Under the pieces are notes generated by a model. That model saw nothing but the letters and a program-made list of their open reading frames with translations. It did no database searches and was not told the DNA's origin. The translations under genes and the position numbers were made by a program. 64,000 nucleotides of DNA from NCBI RefSeq assembly GCF_013364235.1, contig NZ_CP054919.1, positions 7,737,603-7,801,602 on the forward strand, given 5' to 3'. Shown here piece after piece: positions 53,545 through 62,517 of this stretch. Position 1 is the first letter of the stretch; every line of letters begins with the position of its first letter. The stretch is from Kitasatospora sp. NA04385 (GTDB lineage: Bacteria > Actinomycetota > Actinomycetes > Streptomycetales > Streptomycetaceae).

Positions 53545-54591
53545 TCAGACCCGGCGGATGGTGCTGATCGACAGGGCGTCGACCGCCATGGTGCGGACCG
53601 GCGCGCCGGGCTTCGGCGCGTGCACCACCGTGCCGTTGCCGATGTACATGGCGACGTGGTCCTGGGCGCCGTGCACGTTGTAGATCACCAGGTCGCCCGG
53701 CTGGGCGTTGTGCCAGTCGCGGCCCACGCTGCTGCCGACGCCGGCCTGCTCCTGCGAGGTGCGCGGCAGGTGCACGCCGGCCTGCGCGTACGCGTACACC
53801 ATCAGCCCGGAGCAGTCGAAGCTGTTCGGCCCCTGGGCGCCCCAGACGTACGGCTTGCCCCGCTGGGCGAGCGCGATGCCCATGGCGGTCTGCGCGGCGG
53901 CGCTGCTCGCCTTCGGCAGGGAGCCGAGGTCCACCCGGTCGGAGCCGCGCGAGGCGGTGCCCGTGTTGTCGGCCAGGATCGCGGCCCGGTCGGCGGCGCT
54001 GAGCTGGTTCAGCAGGCGCTGCGACTCGGCGAGCTTGGACTGCACCTCGGTCTTGGTGTCGTTCAGCGTCCGGGTCTCGCCGTCCAGCTCGGCCAGAACC
54101 TCGGCGGTCTCCTGCTTCTGCTGGTCCAGGCGGCGCTGCTGCTCCTTCAGCGCCTTGAGCACGTCGCTCTGGGTGCTGGCGGCCTGGTCGAAGGAGGACG
54201 CCTTGGCCAGGTACTGGTCCGGGTCGGAGGAGAGCATCAGCTGCATCGACGGGTCGACGCCGCCCTGCCGGTACTCGTCCGCGGCCACCACCGCGAGGCC
54301 GGAGGCCAGTTCGGTCAGCTGCTCCTGGCTGCGGGCCACCTGGTCCTGCAGGTCGTTGGCCTGCTGGCGCAGCTGGTCGGCCCGCTCCTTGGCCCCGTTG
54401 TACTTCTCGGTGGCCTGCTCCATCTCCCCGGTCAGCTTGTCGACCTGGGCCTTCACCTCGTCCTTGGACGGCTGGGCCGGCGCCGCCTGCGCACCGACCT
54501 GAGCCGACAGGGCGACCGCGGTCGCGGCGGCACCGGTGAGGACGACCACCCGGGCGCGACTCGGCTGCTTGGGACGGCGGTGGGAGGCCAT
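53545..54591 (-). CDS. Secreted NlpC/P60 peptidoglycan endopeptidase with coiled coil
   Basis: 348 residues. Signal peptide (ARVVVLTGAAATAVALSAQVGAQA), a long coiled coil (about 40-215: many Glu/Gln/Lys heptads), then the NlpC/P60 domain with Cys in NSFDCSGLMVYAYAQAG, His in DHVAMYIGNGTVVHAP and ending at the C-terminus. RipA/Swp-like: cleaves gamma-D-Glu-mDAP bonds in cell-wall turnover. AAGGAG 6 nt before the ATG. The upstream -10-like TATATT (minus strand) at 54638-54643 may be its promoter. Confidence 0.94.
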   Translation of the reverse strand: MASHRRPKQPSRARVVVLTGAAATAVALSAQVGAQAAPAQPSKDEVKAQVDKLTGEMEQATEKYNGAKERADQLRQQANDLQDQVARSQEQLTELASGLAVVAADEYRQGGVDPSMQLMLSSDPDQYLAKASSFDQAASTQSDVLKALKEQQRRLDQQKQETAEVLAELDGETRTLNDTKTEVQSKLAESQRLLNQLSAADRAAILADNTGTASRGSDRVDLGSLPKASSAAAQTAMGIALAQRGKPYVWGAQGPNSFDCSGLMVYAYAQAGVHLPRTSQEQAGVGSSVGRDWHNAQPGDLVIYNVHGAQDHVAMYIGNGTVVHAPKPGAPVRTMAVDALSISTIRRV

Positions 54592-54878
54592 GCGGCTCCT
54601 TCTTCCGGTCGGACACATTCGTTCGAGTGATCGTCCGAATATAGGTTTGACGCCAGACCGTAATGAAATACCGGCGCCGCGTCCACTCCCGCCGCCCCCG
54701 AAGCGCGCTGCGGACGGTGGCCACTGACTGTACGTCAGCCGACGGGCGGGCCGGGTGGCGGGGTCGGGAAAGCGCGGTCGGTGAGGTGTCACGCGTGGCG
54801 GGGCTGATCGGCGAGCGGACCGCCGGACGGGTCCCGGGCCGGTTTGACCAGGGCGAACGCATCGGCTGAGCCGTCCGG

Positions 54879-55139
54879 GTGCGTAGTGGCTGGACGTCCG
54901 GGATGCGCCGGATCCAGGTGTCCGGGCCCGGGGGTGAACGGGCCCTCGGGCTGCGTTCGTCGGTCGGGCCGTTCTTCGTGCGGCAGGTCGAAGGGCTGCC
55001 CGATCGGGAAGCGGCGATCCTGCGCCGGCTCGCCGACCGGCTGGAGCGGTGCGGGGCCGGGGCGGTGCGGGTGGCTCGGGCCACCCCGGGCGGGGCGGCG
55101 GGCGGGGTCGGGCGCAGAATGGGTGCGTGCTCGAACTGA
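54879..55139 (+). CDS. Possible small hypothetical protein
   Basis: Up to 86 residues (GTG 54879; ATG 54903 internal). IQVSGPGGERALGLRSSVGPFFVRQVEGLPDREAAILRRLADRLERCGAG has strong G/C preference at third codon positions, consistent with coding. It overlaps the GNAT start by 13 nt. No family recognised, no clear ribosome-binding site; could be chance. Confidence 0.35.
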   Translation: MRSGWTSGMRRIQVSGPGGERALGLRSSVGPFFVRQVEGLPDREAAILRRLADRLERCGAGAVRVARATPGGAAGGVGRRMGACSN

Positions 55140-55945
55140 CGACCGAGGAGCGACTCCGCGCCGCCACCGATGATGACAGCGTGCTCCTCTGGGCCGCCCA
55201 GGGACTCACCGGCGGCGCCCGCGCCTGGGCCCGCGGTCGGGCCGTCGCCGTCACCACCCCCGCCCTCTCCGGGCGCGACCGGATCGCCGTCCGCGGCCCC
55301 CTCGCGGACCTGCTGCCGCTGCTCGACGACCTGCTGGCCCTCGTCGGCCCGAGCTACCGCCCGTTCGGCGACGCCGGGCTGCTCGCCGAACTCTGCGCCC
55401 ACCGGGGCGGCCTGGAACCGCTCGGAAGCTTCGGATGGATGCAGCGCACGGCGGCCAGCCTGCCGCTGCTCGACGGTGACGGCGGTGACGGCGGTGACGG
55501 CGGGGGCGGCGGGGGCGGTGACGGCGGGGGCGACAGGCGGCCGACCGCCCGCTGGCTCGCGCCCGGTGAACTGGACGAGGCCGCGGAGCTGATCGACCGG
55601 TACTTCCCCGCCTCGCACGCCCACCCGCACCGGCCGGGCGTCCGCGCCTGGGCCGGCGTCCGGGACGAGGAGGGGCGGCTCACCGCCCTCGCCGCCGACG
55701 CCTGGCCCGCCCCGAGCGTCGGCCTGCTCGCCGGTGTCGTCAGCGACCCCGTGCACGGGCGCGGGCGCGGGCACGCGGCAGCCGCCTGCCGACTGGTGCT
55801 CGCCGGGATCCTCGGGCGCTCGACGCACGCCGCACTGATGGTGGACGCCTGGAACGAACCGGCGATCGGGCTCTACCGGCGGCTCGGCCTCGAACACCGG
55901 CAGTTGGGCGCGGCCGCGCAGCGGGGTGCGGCGGAAGATCACTGA
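55127..55945 (+). CDS. GNAT family N-acetyltransferase
   Basis: 272 residues from GTG 55127. The GNAT domain is C-terminal: LLAGVVSDPVHGRGRGHAAAACRLVLAG (acetyl-CoA loop) and DAWNEPAIGLYRRLGLEHRQLG. The N-terminal part resembles FR47-like proteins. The middle carries a Gly/Asp tandem repeat (GGDGGDGGGGGGGDGGGD) encoded by short nucleotide repeats, a likely flexible linker. Substrate unknown. Confidence 0.86.
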   Translation: MLELTTEERLRAATDDDSVLLWAAQGLTGGARAWARGRAVAVTTPALSGRDRIAVRGPLADLLPLLDDLLALVGPSYRPFGDAGLLAELCAHRGGLEPLGSFGWMQRTAASLPLLDGDGGDGGDGGGGGGGDGGGDRRPTARWLAPGELDEAAELIDRYFPASHAHPHRPGVRAWAGVRDEEGRLTALAADAWPAPSVGLLAGVVSDPVHGRGRGHAAAACRLVLAGILGRSTHAALMVDAWNEPAIGLYRRLGLEHRQLGAAAQRGAAEDH

Positions 55946-56078
55946 GGGGGGCACCGAGGGGGCGCTGAGGGGGCGTTGACTGAGTAGGGGGTGGCGCCCG
56001 TGTCCGGAGAGCGTGTCCATGGTGCGGCGCGGCGGTGCGGTGGCGGGGATCGTCAGCGGCGGTCGCTAGCGTGTTCGC

Positions 56079-56930
56079 ATGACCGATGCCGAGCACGATC
56101 TGCGCCGTCTGCTGCCCAGCGGCGACCCGAGTGCCGTGGCCGGGTTGCTGCCGGCCGGACGGCTGATCAACCCCCTGGACGATGGGGAGGACACGGCCCC
56201 CGTGCTCTGGCTGAGCGACGGGCCCGCGCCGATCGGGCTGTGGGAGGAACTCCACCGCGCGCACCCGCGCAGCGGGTTGTGGCCGCTGCTGCTCGCGCCG
56301 CTGCGGGCGGCCGACGAGGAGTTCCGGCCCTGGGGGACGGGCGAGCTCAGCACCGCCTCCGCCAGCGAACCCGACTGGTACGACCCGGCCGCGCTGCTGC
56401 GCACCGGCTGGGAGTACTCCACGGTGGTGGATTCCGACGGCGAACCGCTCGACCCGGAGGAGACCTCCGAACTCGGGCGCTCCATCGCCCCGTTCCTCGA
56501 CGGCTGGCCCGGTACCGCGCCCGCCGCCGAGCGGGCCGGGGACCCCGACGGCGCGGCCCGGGCGCTCGCCCGGGAACTGCTCGCCCGCGACGCCGGGCTG
56601 CGGATCGGCCTGGTGGCCGCCGACAGCGGGGCCGAGGCGCTCACCGCCTGCGGGTGGTCCGGCCCGGTCAACCACGAGGACGACATCGCCAAGGTGTCCG
56701 CCGTCCTGCTGGACTGGGAACGCCGCTACGGCACCCGGCTGGTCCAGGTCGGCTTCGCCGAACTGGAGTTGAGCGTGGCCGCCCCGCCCGGCGACGAGTG
56801 CAACGCGCTCCGGATCGCCGCCGAGCACCTGGCGTTCTGCCCCGACAACATCTTCCAGGGCGCGGGCACGCTCACCGAGTACGCCTCCGGGCTGGTCGGG
56901 GCGGAGCAGTGGTCGTTCTGGTGGGACTGA
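56079..56930 (+). CDS. DUF4253 domain-containing protein
   Basis: 283 residues. The C-terminal 110 residues (VNHEDDIAKVSAVLLDWERRYGTRLVQVGFAELELSVAAPP then CNALRIAAEHLAFCPDNI and TEYASGLVGAEQWSFWWD) match DUF4253, common in Streptomyces and of unknown function. There is no obvious ribosome-binding site before the ATG. Confidence 0.88.
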   Translation: MTDAEHDLRRLLPSGDPSAVAGLLPAGRLINPLDDGEDTAPVLWLSDGPAPIGLWEELHRAHPRSGLWPLLLAPLRAADEEFRPWGTGELSTASASEPDWYDPAALLRTGWEYSTVVDSDGEPLDPEETSELGRSIAPFLDGWPGTAPAAERAGDPDGAARALARELLARDAGLRIGLVAADSGAEALTACGWSGPVNHEDDIAKVSAVLLDWERRYGTRLVQVGFAELELSVAAPPGDECNALRIAAEHLAFCPDNIFQGAGTLTEYASGLVGAEQWSFWWD

Positions 56931-57322
56931 CCGGCTTCGCCGCCGGGCGATTCGCCCGCGCGCTCCGGAACCTGGTCCGGAATTCCTGACGCAACGTCAA
57001 CTCCGCTTGATCGCGGCTCGCTCGGGCGAGTGAAGAATCGCACGAATATTCGCTCCACCGGGTGGTTTGACCTCCGTATACCAAGGATCCCGTCGTGGCG
57101 GCCCCTAGGGTTGCCGACGAGACGAAAGGTCGAACACGGTACGGGCCGGGCCATCGGGTCGAAGTGCCCAGGGGGGAGCGAACCATGACGGAAAGCACCA
57201 GGACAGACACCATCAGCACGGACGCCATCAGGACGGACGCTGGCGTCATCGGGAGGCGGCGCCCGGCAGGCCTCGCTCCCACCCCCGCCCGGCGGGCAGC
57301 CTCCTGCCGGGGCGGCCGCTGG
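56931..57322. other. Intergenic region with an orphan translation start
   Basis: 392 bp. It includes an AT-rich block at 57040-57090 and, at 57185, an ATG preceded by GGGGGGAG whose frame (MTESTRTDTISTDAIRTDAG) soon runs antisense into the next gene. The first 20 codons contain short repeats of AC-GGACGCCATC type. No complete gene can be supported. Confidence 0.5.
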
Positions 57323-58387
57323 TCAGACCGGCTTCGCGGTCTGCTGCGGCAGCTGGTTGGTGGCTGCCAGCACCTCGCCGTGGAGCTTCGCGCCCGTGGC
57401 GCGGCGCAGTTCGGCGACCTCGGCGTCGGCCACCGACACCGTGAGGGTGTAGGGCGCCGGTCCGGCGACCGCGTGGTCGCTGCCGATCCGCGGGAACAGG
57501 CCGGTGGCCAGGGCCTGTGCGTCGACGCCGGGGCAGAGGGCGTCGGCGGGCAGCACCACGTGGGCGGACGCGCCGTTCTCGGTGATCAGCCAGCCGTGGC
57601 CGTCGGGGGTGTGCTCGGCGTCCTGCACCGTGGTGGGCAGCCCGTACGCGGCGGCCACCACACCGTCCGGGCCCTCGATCTCGACCGCGACGCCCGCACT
57701 GCCCAGCGGTGCGGTGAGCGCCAGCGGGGCGTTCGAGCCGGAGCCGAGCCGCAGGTCGAAGGTGAATTCGCCGGGTCGGTCGGTGCCCGTGGACTGGTAG
57801 CCGTAGGAGTCGAAGCGCAGCCAGGGCCCGGTGGACTCCTCGTCGGGGAGCGAGGTGGCGGCGGTCGGGAAGCGGTGGTAGCCGTGCTGCCCGCACGCGC
57901 TGCCGGCGAACGTGCCGCCGCCCGGGAGCGCCCGGTCGCCCGCGGGGCGGGGGGTGTCCGGCCGGGTGGAGGACGCGAGCTGCGGGGTGTGCGCCCGGTT
58001 CGGGCCGAACAGCAGCCCGCCGACCACCAGCAGGACGATCAGGGTGCCGAGCACGGCGGTCCAGCGCTCGCCCCGGCTCAGGGTGCGGAACCGGGTGCCG
58101 AGCGGTTCGCCGCCCCGGCGGCGGCGCAGCCCGCGGAGCCGGGGGAAGCGCCCGGACCGCTCGGCGGAGTCCCCCCGGCGGGAGCGGCGGGACGCCGCCG
58201 GGCCGTCCATGGCCCAACGACGGCCGCCGGGGTCGACCGGGGGTTCGCGGCGCCAGCGCTCGGCGAGCATCCGGGCCCGGGCGGACGGTTCGCTCACGGT
58301 GGCGGAGCGGACGAAATCCTCGTCCAGGACGAGCCCCTCGAACGGGTCCGGGGGCTCGACGGCATCGGGCTGGCGGCGGTCGGGCAT
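57323..58387 (-). CDS. SCO2583/SCO2584-like membrane protein
   Basis: 354 residues. The N-terminal DPFEGLVLDEDFVRSATVSEPSARARMLAERWRREPP is the domain shared by S. coelicolor SCO2583 and SCO2584. One transmembrane helix (WTAVLGTLIVLLVVGGLLFG, near 107-126) separates this cytoplasmic part from an extracellular beta-rich domain with a Cys pair (GSACGQHG; ALCPGVD). Function unknown. It diverges from the tautomerase gene. Confidence 0.88.
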   Translation of the reverse strand: MPDRRQPDAVEPPDPFEGLVLDEDFVRSATVSEPSARARMLAERWRREPPVDPGGRRWAMDGPAASRRSRRGDSAERSGRFPRLRGLRRRRGGEPLGTRFRTLSRGERWTAVLGTLIVLLVVGGLLFGPNRAHTPQLASSTRPDTPRPAGDRALPGGGTFAGSACGQHGYHRFPTAATSLPDEESTGPWLRFDSYGYQSTGTDRPGEFTFDLRLGSGSNAPLALTAPLGSAGVAVEIEGPDGVVAAAYGLPTTVQDAEHTPDGHGWLITENGASAHVVLPADALCPGVDAQALATGLFPRIGSDHAVAGPAPYTLTVSVADAEVAELRRATGAKLHGEVLAATNQLPQQTAKPV

Positions 58388-58497
58388 TGCGCCAGTATGC
58401 CCGCCGGTGGTGTCGCCGCGGGACTATGTTCTGGATCACGGACGCGGCGACCCGGGAAGGCCCCGGTGCGGGCCGCCGTCCGGGGAGGGCGACCGTC

Positions 58498-58848
58498 GTG
58501 CCGCAGATCCTGATTGACCACTCGCCGGGCCTGGAGTTCGACGTGCTGGGCTTCGCGAAGGAGGTGCACCAGCTGATCCCCGAGGTCATCGACACCCGGG
58601 TGGACGACTGCAAGACCCTGGTGCGCCCGGCCGCGTGGCACCTGGTCGGTGACGGCGCTTCGACGGAGGCCGTGGTGATGGTGGAGATCAAGATCCTGGC
58701 CGGTCGCAGCGCCGGGGCCCGGGGCACCCTCACGGCCCGGGTGACCGACCTGCTGCGCGGGTACGTCCGGGTGCCGGCCGCGTTCTGCGTGGAGGTCACC
58801 GAACTCGACCGGGAGACCTACGTGTTCGTCGACCATCCCGGGCGGTGA
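58498..58848 (+). CDS. CHMI-family tautomerase/isomerase
   Basis: 116 residues from a GTG; after Met removal Pro1 is the N-terminus (PQILIDHSPGLEFDVLGFAKEVHQLIPEVID), as in the tautomerase superfamily. The length and the segment VVMVEIKILAGRSAGARGTLTARV fit 5-carboxymethyl-2-hydroxymuconate delta-isomerase. The rest of the homoprotocatechuate pathway is not in the window, so the native substrate is unclear. GGGGAGGG upstream. Confidence 0.85.
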   Translation: MPQILIDHSPGLEFDVLGFAKEVHQLIPEVIDTRVDDCKTLVRPAAWHLVGDGASTEAVVMVEIKILAGRSAGARGTLTARVTDLLRGYVRVPAAFCVEVTELDRETYVFVDHPGR

Positions 58849-59101
58849 GGGCCGTCCCGGCGCCGGTGCCGGGCCCGTACGCCCTCCGGCCCCCGCACCC
58901 CCCTGCCTCCTGACCCACTGATCCGTCGGCCGACCTCTCCCGGCCGGGAAGAATCGTTTCGTCGCGTCCGGGAGAGGTGGCTCGGGGCCAGGGGGTATCG
59001 GGGCAGCACCAGGAGGTGATCAGGGCGAGATCAGTACCGCGTCGGGTGAGGACGGGGGCGCGGGGGCGGGGCCGGGGTGGAGCCGGGCGGAGCGTGGGGC
59101 G

Positions 59102-59659
59102 TCACAACCCGGGGGTGGCCTCGTCGAAGAGGAGGCAGCGGGCCCGGTCGTCCAGGTCGAGGGTGCGCCCGGAGATCACCTGGCGGCCCTGTTCGTCCAC
59201 CTCCCGCGCAGTGTGGTGGATGCCCTTCGCCCGGCTCAGGTCGGGGACGCGGGCGGTGCGTTCCGGGTAGCCGCTGCCCGGGAGGAAGATCAGGTACTCC
59301 CAGTCACGGGCCGGATTGTGCACCGTGGAGCAGGCGTTCGGGGAGAGCCGGATGGTGGCGAAGTCCTTGTCGTTGGCCACCGCCGAGCGCCCGAACCCGA
59401 GCGCCCCGGCGCGGGTCAGGTCCAGCCGCGGGGTGGTGGCGCCGCGCTTCTCCTGTTGGAACACCCAGATCCGGCCCGTCTCCTGGTCGTTGTAGTTCTC
59501 GTGCTCGTAGAGGCAGAACGCGTCGTCCGGGCAGGCCGCGACGCCGCGTCCGAACGCCAGGTGGGTGCTGGAGCGCTGGGCGGTGGCCGCGCTCGCGGGG
59601 CTTGCGGCGGCGGCCAGGAGCAGGAGCCCGACCGATGCGCAAGTGATCATCTTTTCCAT
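59102..59659 (-). CDS. Secreted protein related to peptidase inhibitor family I36
   Basis: 185 residues. Signal peptide (MITCASVGLLLLAAAASPASA). The mature start ACPDDAFCLYEHENYNDQETG is the Cys-containing beta-gamma-crystallin-like motif of I36/SMI-type secreted inhibitors of actinobacteria. A second half (WEYLIFLPGSGYPERTARVPDLSRAKGIHH) is not recognised. Start at ATG 59659; ATG 59650 is close by in frame. Confidence 0.8.
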   Translation of the reverse strand: MEKMITCASVGLLLLAAAASPASAATAQRSSTHLAFGRGVAACPDDAFCLYEHENYNDQETGRIWVFQQEKRGATTPRLDLTRAGALGFGRSAVANDKDFATIRLSPNACSTVHNPARDWEYLIFLPGSGYPERTARVPDLSRAKGIHHTAREVDEQGRQVISGRTLDLDDRARCLLFDEATPGL

Positions 59660-60064
59660 GCCCCACCCAACGAGACCCGGGCGGGCCGGGTACGCGAAGG
59701 CCCGCCTTTCATGACGGACGGTCACTCGGGCGGCCGCTTTTCGCACGCAGCGTGACGAGTTGGTGTTGAAGCGTCAGGTCGGAGCGGCGGATTTCACCTG
59801 ATGAACAGACGAGCGAGCGGTTCGGGCGGTGCGGGGGCGGACCGGTCGTTGCCGCAGGCCGGTCGGTCAACTGCGCGGCTCCACCGGCTCGGGGGCGGGC
59901 TTGCTTGTGCCGCTGCTCGGGGCGTGTCTATGTTGGGCGGGAGTTCGACGGTTCGGCAGGATGCAAGAAGAGGTGCAGCGGCACGATGTGTGGCCCCCGC
60001 CCGGCAGCGCGGCACGGGAACGGAGCCGGTCCGACCGGCGCCCCGCGGGTGAAGGAGGCGTGAG
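59660..60064. other. Divergent intergenic region upstream of tap
   Basis: 405 bp between the I36-like gene and tap. It should hold both promoters. The stretch after 59790 could be read as coding in several frames but none has a ribosome-binding site and family match. No iteron-like repeats of a replication origin were found. Confidence 0.5.
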
Positions 60065-62482
60065 GTGACCGGCACCCCGGACGCCATCGGCGCCCTCCTC
60101 GGATCCGGCCCCCGGCGGGCCGTCCCGCTGCCCGAACCGGCCGAACGCGAACGCCTGCGGGTGCGGTACGGGCTCGGCAAGGCCGAGACCGCGCAGGCCC
60201 TCGGCGTCAGCACCGGCACGCTCACCGCCTGGGAGCAGGGCCGCCGCGACCCGCAGGGCGAGGGCCGGGCCGCGTACGCGCGCCTGCTGGAGGGCATCGC
60301 CGCGCAGCTCGGACCGGAGGAGCAGCCTTCCGCCGGGCCGGAATTCGCACCAGAAGCACAGGAACAGGCACAGGCACAGGCACCAGCAGAAGTAGAAGCA
60401 GCATCGGCGGCGGTGGAGGCCGTGGCGCCGCCGCAGCAGGCGGTGATGCTCGATCAGCATCCGGACGGTTCGCTGGTGATGGCCGATGCCGCGCCGTGCG
60501 TGCAGTGCGGGCAGCCGTCGGTGTACCGCGCGCAGGGTCGGCCGATGCACCTGGGCGGCTTCTGCCGTCCGCCGATGCCCACGGCCGCCGCCGCACCGGC
60601 GCCCGTAGCCGCGCCCGTGCTCGCGCCCGCGCCCGTGCTCGCGCCCGCGCCCGTGCTCGCGCCCGCGCCCGCGGTGACCCCGGTCCCGGCCCCGGCCGTG
60701 GCGCAGGCTCTGGTGTCCGGCCGGCCGTCGGCGTCCGCCCGTAGGGCCGGGCCCGCCGGTGGGAGGGCGCGCGGGCCTGCCGAGGCGGAGGACTGGGAGC
60801 AGGCCGCCGCCGCGCGCTTCCCGGCCGGGCCGCTGGCCGTGGTGGAGGTGGCGGCGGACGGGCTCGGGCTGGTCGCGTACGGCGCGGACGGTGTGGAGCT
60901 GCCCGGGGAGCGTCCGGCCGGGCGGGGCCTGGCGGGGCTGCTGGAGTGGGCGCTGGCGGTGCGGCTCGGTTCGCCCCGGCTGCACCGGTACGGCAAGGAC
61001 GGCGACCCGCTGGTGGTGCTGACCGACACCGCCGCCGCCGAACTCGGCCTGCCGCCCGCCGGGCGCGACGAGAAGACCCAGTACGTCGCCCGGCTCGGCC
61101 GACTGCCCGACACCCACAAGCAGGTCAAGGCACTGGCCAGGGACGGCTGGCAGCTCACCCGGCGCGGCTTCGGCCCCTGGGCCCGGATCTACCGCGAACC
61201 CGAGGCCGGTCGTCGGCAGTGCGTGCAGCTGTGCGTGCTGCCGTGGGGCGCGCTGGACGGCGGCGGCTGGAAGGTCCCGGACGGGCTCGCCGCGCCCGAA
61301 CTCGCCCGCCTGCTCGGCACGTACGCCCGCCGGGTGCACACCCCGCGCGGCTCCACCGCCGTCTCCGGGCTGGAACTCGTCACCGCGCTGCGCCCGCCGA
61401 CCAGGCCGGTGCGCACCGGCAGCGGCTGGACGTCCGGCCCGGTGGAGGGCTCCCGGGCCCGGGCGTTCGACGCCGCGCCGCCCGAGGTGCCCGACGAGCA
61501 CCCGCTGGCCGCCGAACGCGAGGACGACGCCGTCCTGGTCACCGAGGCCTGGGACTGGCACCGCCCGCTCACCGCACGGGAGGAGGCCGCGCCGTTCGCC
61601 GTCGGGCTCGACGTCAACATGGCCTTCCTCGCCGCCGCCGGGCGGCTCAACGTCCCGCTCTCCGAGCCCGTCCACGAACTGGACCCGGTCTTCGACAAGA
61701 AGACGCCGGGCAGTTGGCGGGCCGACCTCAGCGGCCTCGTCCTCGACCCGCTGCTGCCCAACCCGTTCACCGCGGACGGCAGCGCCCCCACCGGCCCGGC
61801 CTGGTACAGCACCGCCAAACTCGCGTACGCCGTCGAGCTCGGCGCCGAGGTCCGCCCCAGCGAGGGCTGGCTGCGCCACGAGTCGGGTCCCTACCTCGAC
61901 CCGTGGCACAAGCGGCTGCGACAGGCGTACGTCGACACCATGGCCGCGCTCGGCGTCCCGCTCGACCTCGCCGACCGGGACCCGGCGGCCTTCCTGGCGG
62001 CGATGGCCGCGCTAGGTGAGGGCGACCCGGCCGAACTGGCCGTGCTCGGGGCGGTCAAACAGACCGCCAAGGGCACCATCGGCAAGTTCCGCGAACGTCC
62101 GCGCGGCCTCGGCTACCGCCCCGGCCAGCGCTGGGCCGCCCTCGACCGCCCCACCTGGGACCCGCTGGTGCGCGCCCTGGTGATCGACACCGCCACCGTC
62201 AACCTGCACCGCAAACTCGCCCGGCTGCACGCCGAACTCGGCACCCCGCCGCTCGCCGTGCTCTCCGATTGCGCGGTCTTCGCCGCCCCCGGCCCCTCCG
62301 CGCCGGACGTGCTGCGCCGTCCCGACGGCGGCCTGAGCACCGCGCTGCGGCTCGGCGTCTCACCCGGGCACGTCAAGTTCGAGGGCAGCCGGCCGATCGC
62401 CGAGATCCGCGAGCTGCTCGCCGACGGCGCCAACCCGGCCCGCCACATCAAGACCGGCGGCCTGGTCTCCGCCGACGAGTGA
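60065..62482 (+). CDS. tap: Telomere-associated protein Tap
   Basis: 805 residues. N-terminal XRE-type HTH (GLGKAETAQALGVSTGTLTAWEQGRRDPQG, about 35-65), an Ala/Pro/Gln linker with an 18-bp tandem repeat (APVLAP units), then the large conserved Tap region (FAVGLDVNMAFLAAAGRLNVPL; NPFTADG; WLRHESGPYLDPWHKRLRQAY; KQTAKGTIGKF; LGVSPGHVKFEG). In S. coelicolor Tap binds telomere 3' overhangs and recruits the terminal protein Tpg. The linked tpg gene follows 35 bp downstream. It is somewhat longer than the S. coelicolor protein because of the linker. Confidence 0.92.
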   Translation: MTGTPDAIGALLGSGPRRAVPLPEPAERERLRVRYGLGKAETAQALGVSTGTLTAWEQGRRDPQGEGRAAYARLLEGIAAQLGPEEQPSAGPEFAPEAQEQAQAQAPAEVEAASAAVEAVAPPQQAVMLDQHPDGSLVMADAAPCVQCGQPSVYRAQGRPMHLGGFCRPPMPTAAAAPAPVAAPVLAPAPVLAPAPVLAPAPAVTPVPAPAVAQALVSGRPSASARRAGPAGGRARGPAEAEDWEQAAAARFPAGPLAVVEVAADGLGLVAYGADGVELPGERPAGRGLAGLLEWALAVRLGSPRLHRYGKDGDPLVVLTDTAAAELGLPPAGRDEKTQYVARLGRLPDTHKQVKALARDGWQLTRRGFGPWARIYREPEAGRRQCVQLCVLPWGALDGGGWKVPDGLAAPELARLLGTYARRVHTPRGSTAVSGLELVTALRPPTRPVRTGSGWTSGPVEGSRARAFDAAPPEVPDEHPLAAEREDDAVLVTEAWDWHRPLTAREEAAPFAVGLDVNMAFLAAAGRLNVPLSEPVHELDPVFDKKTPGSWRADLSGLVLDPLLPNPFTADGSAPTGPAWYSTAKLAYAVELGAEVRPSEGWLRHESGPYLDPWHKRLRQAYVDTMAALGVPLDLADRDPAAFLAAMAALGEGDPAELAVLGAVKQTAKGTIGKFRERPRGLGYRPGQRWAALDRPTWDPLVRALVIDTATVNLHRKLARLHAELGTPPLAVLSDCAVFAAPGPSAPDVLRRPDGGLSTALRLGVSPGHVKFEGSRPIAEIRELLADGANPARHIKTGGLVSADE

Positions 62483-62517
62483 ACCGTCCCAGCGCAGCAG
62501 CGAGGAAGTGACGCCCC

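Noticed and set aside
54592..54760. c-di-AMP (ydaO) riboswitch upstream of the NlpC/P60 gene
   Set aside because: Such riboswitches precede some Streptomyces cell-wall hydrolases, but a -10-like TATATT only about 50 bp before the start leaves a leader too short for one.
57095..58513. 472-residue plus-strand frame
   Set aside because: It is antisense to the SCO2583/2584-like gene, which has a recognisable domain; only the start signal at 57185 is kept as a finding.
59829..60068. Small ORF just upstream of tap
   Set aside because: No ribosome-binding site or family resemblance; more likely tap's 5' region.
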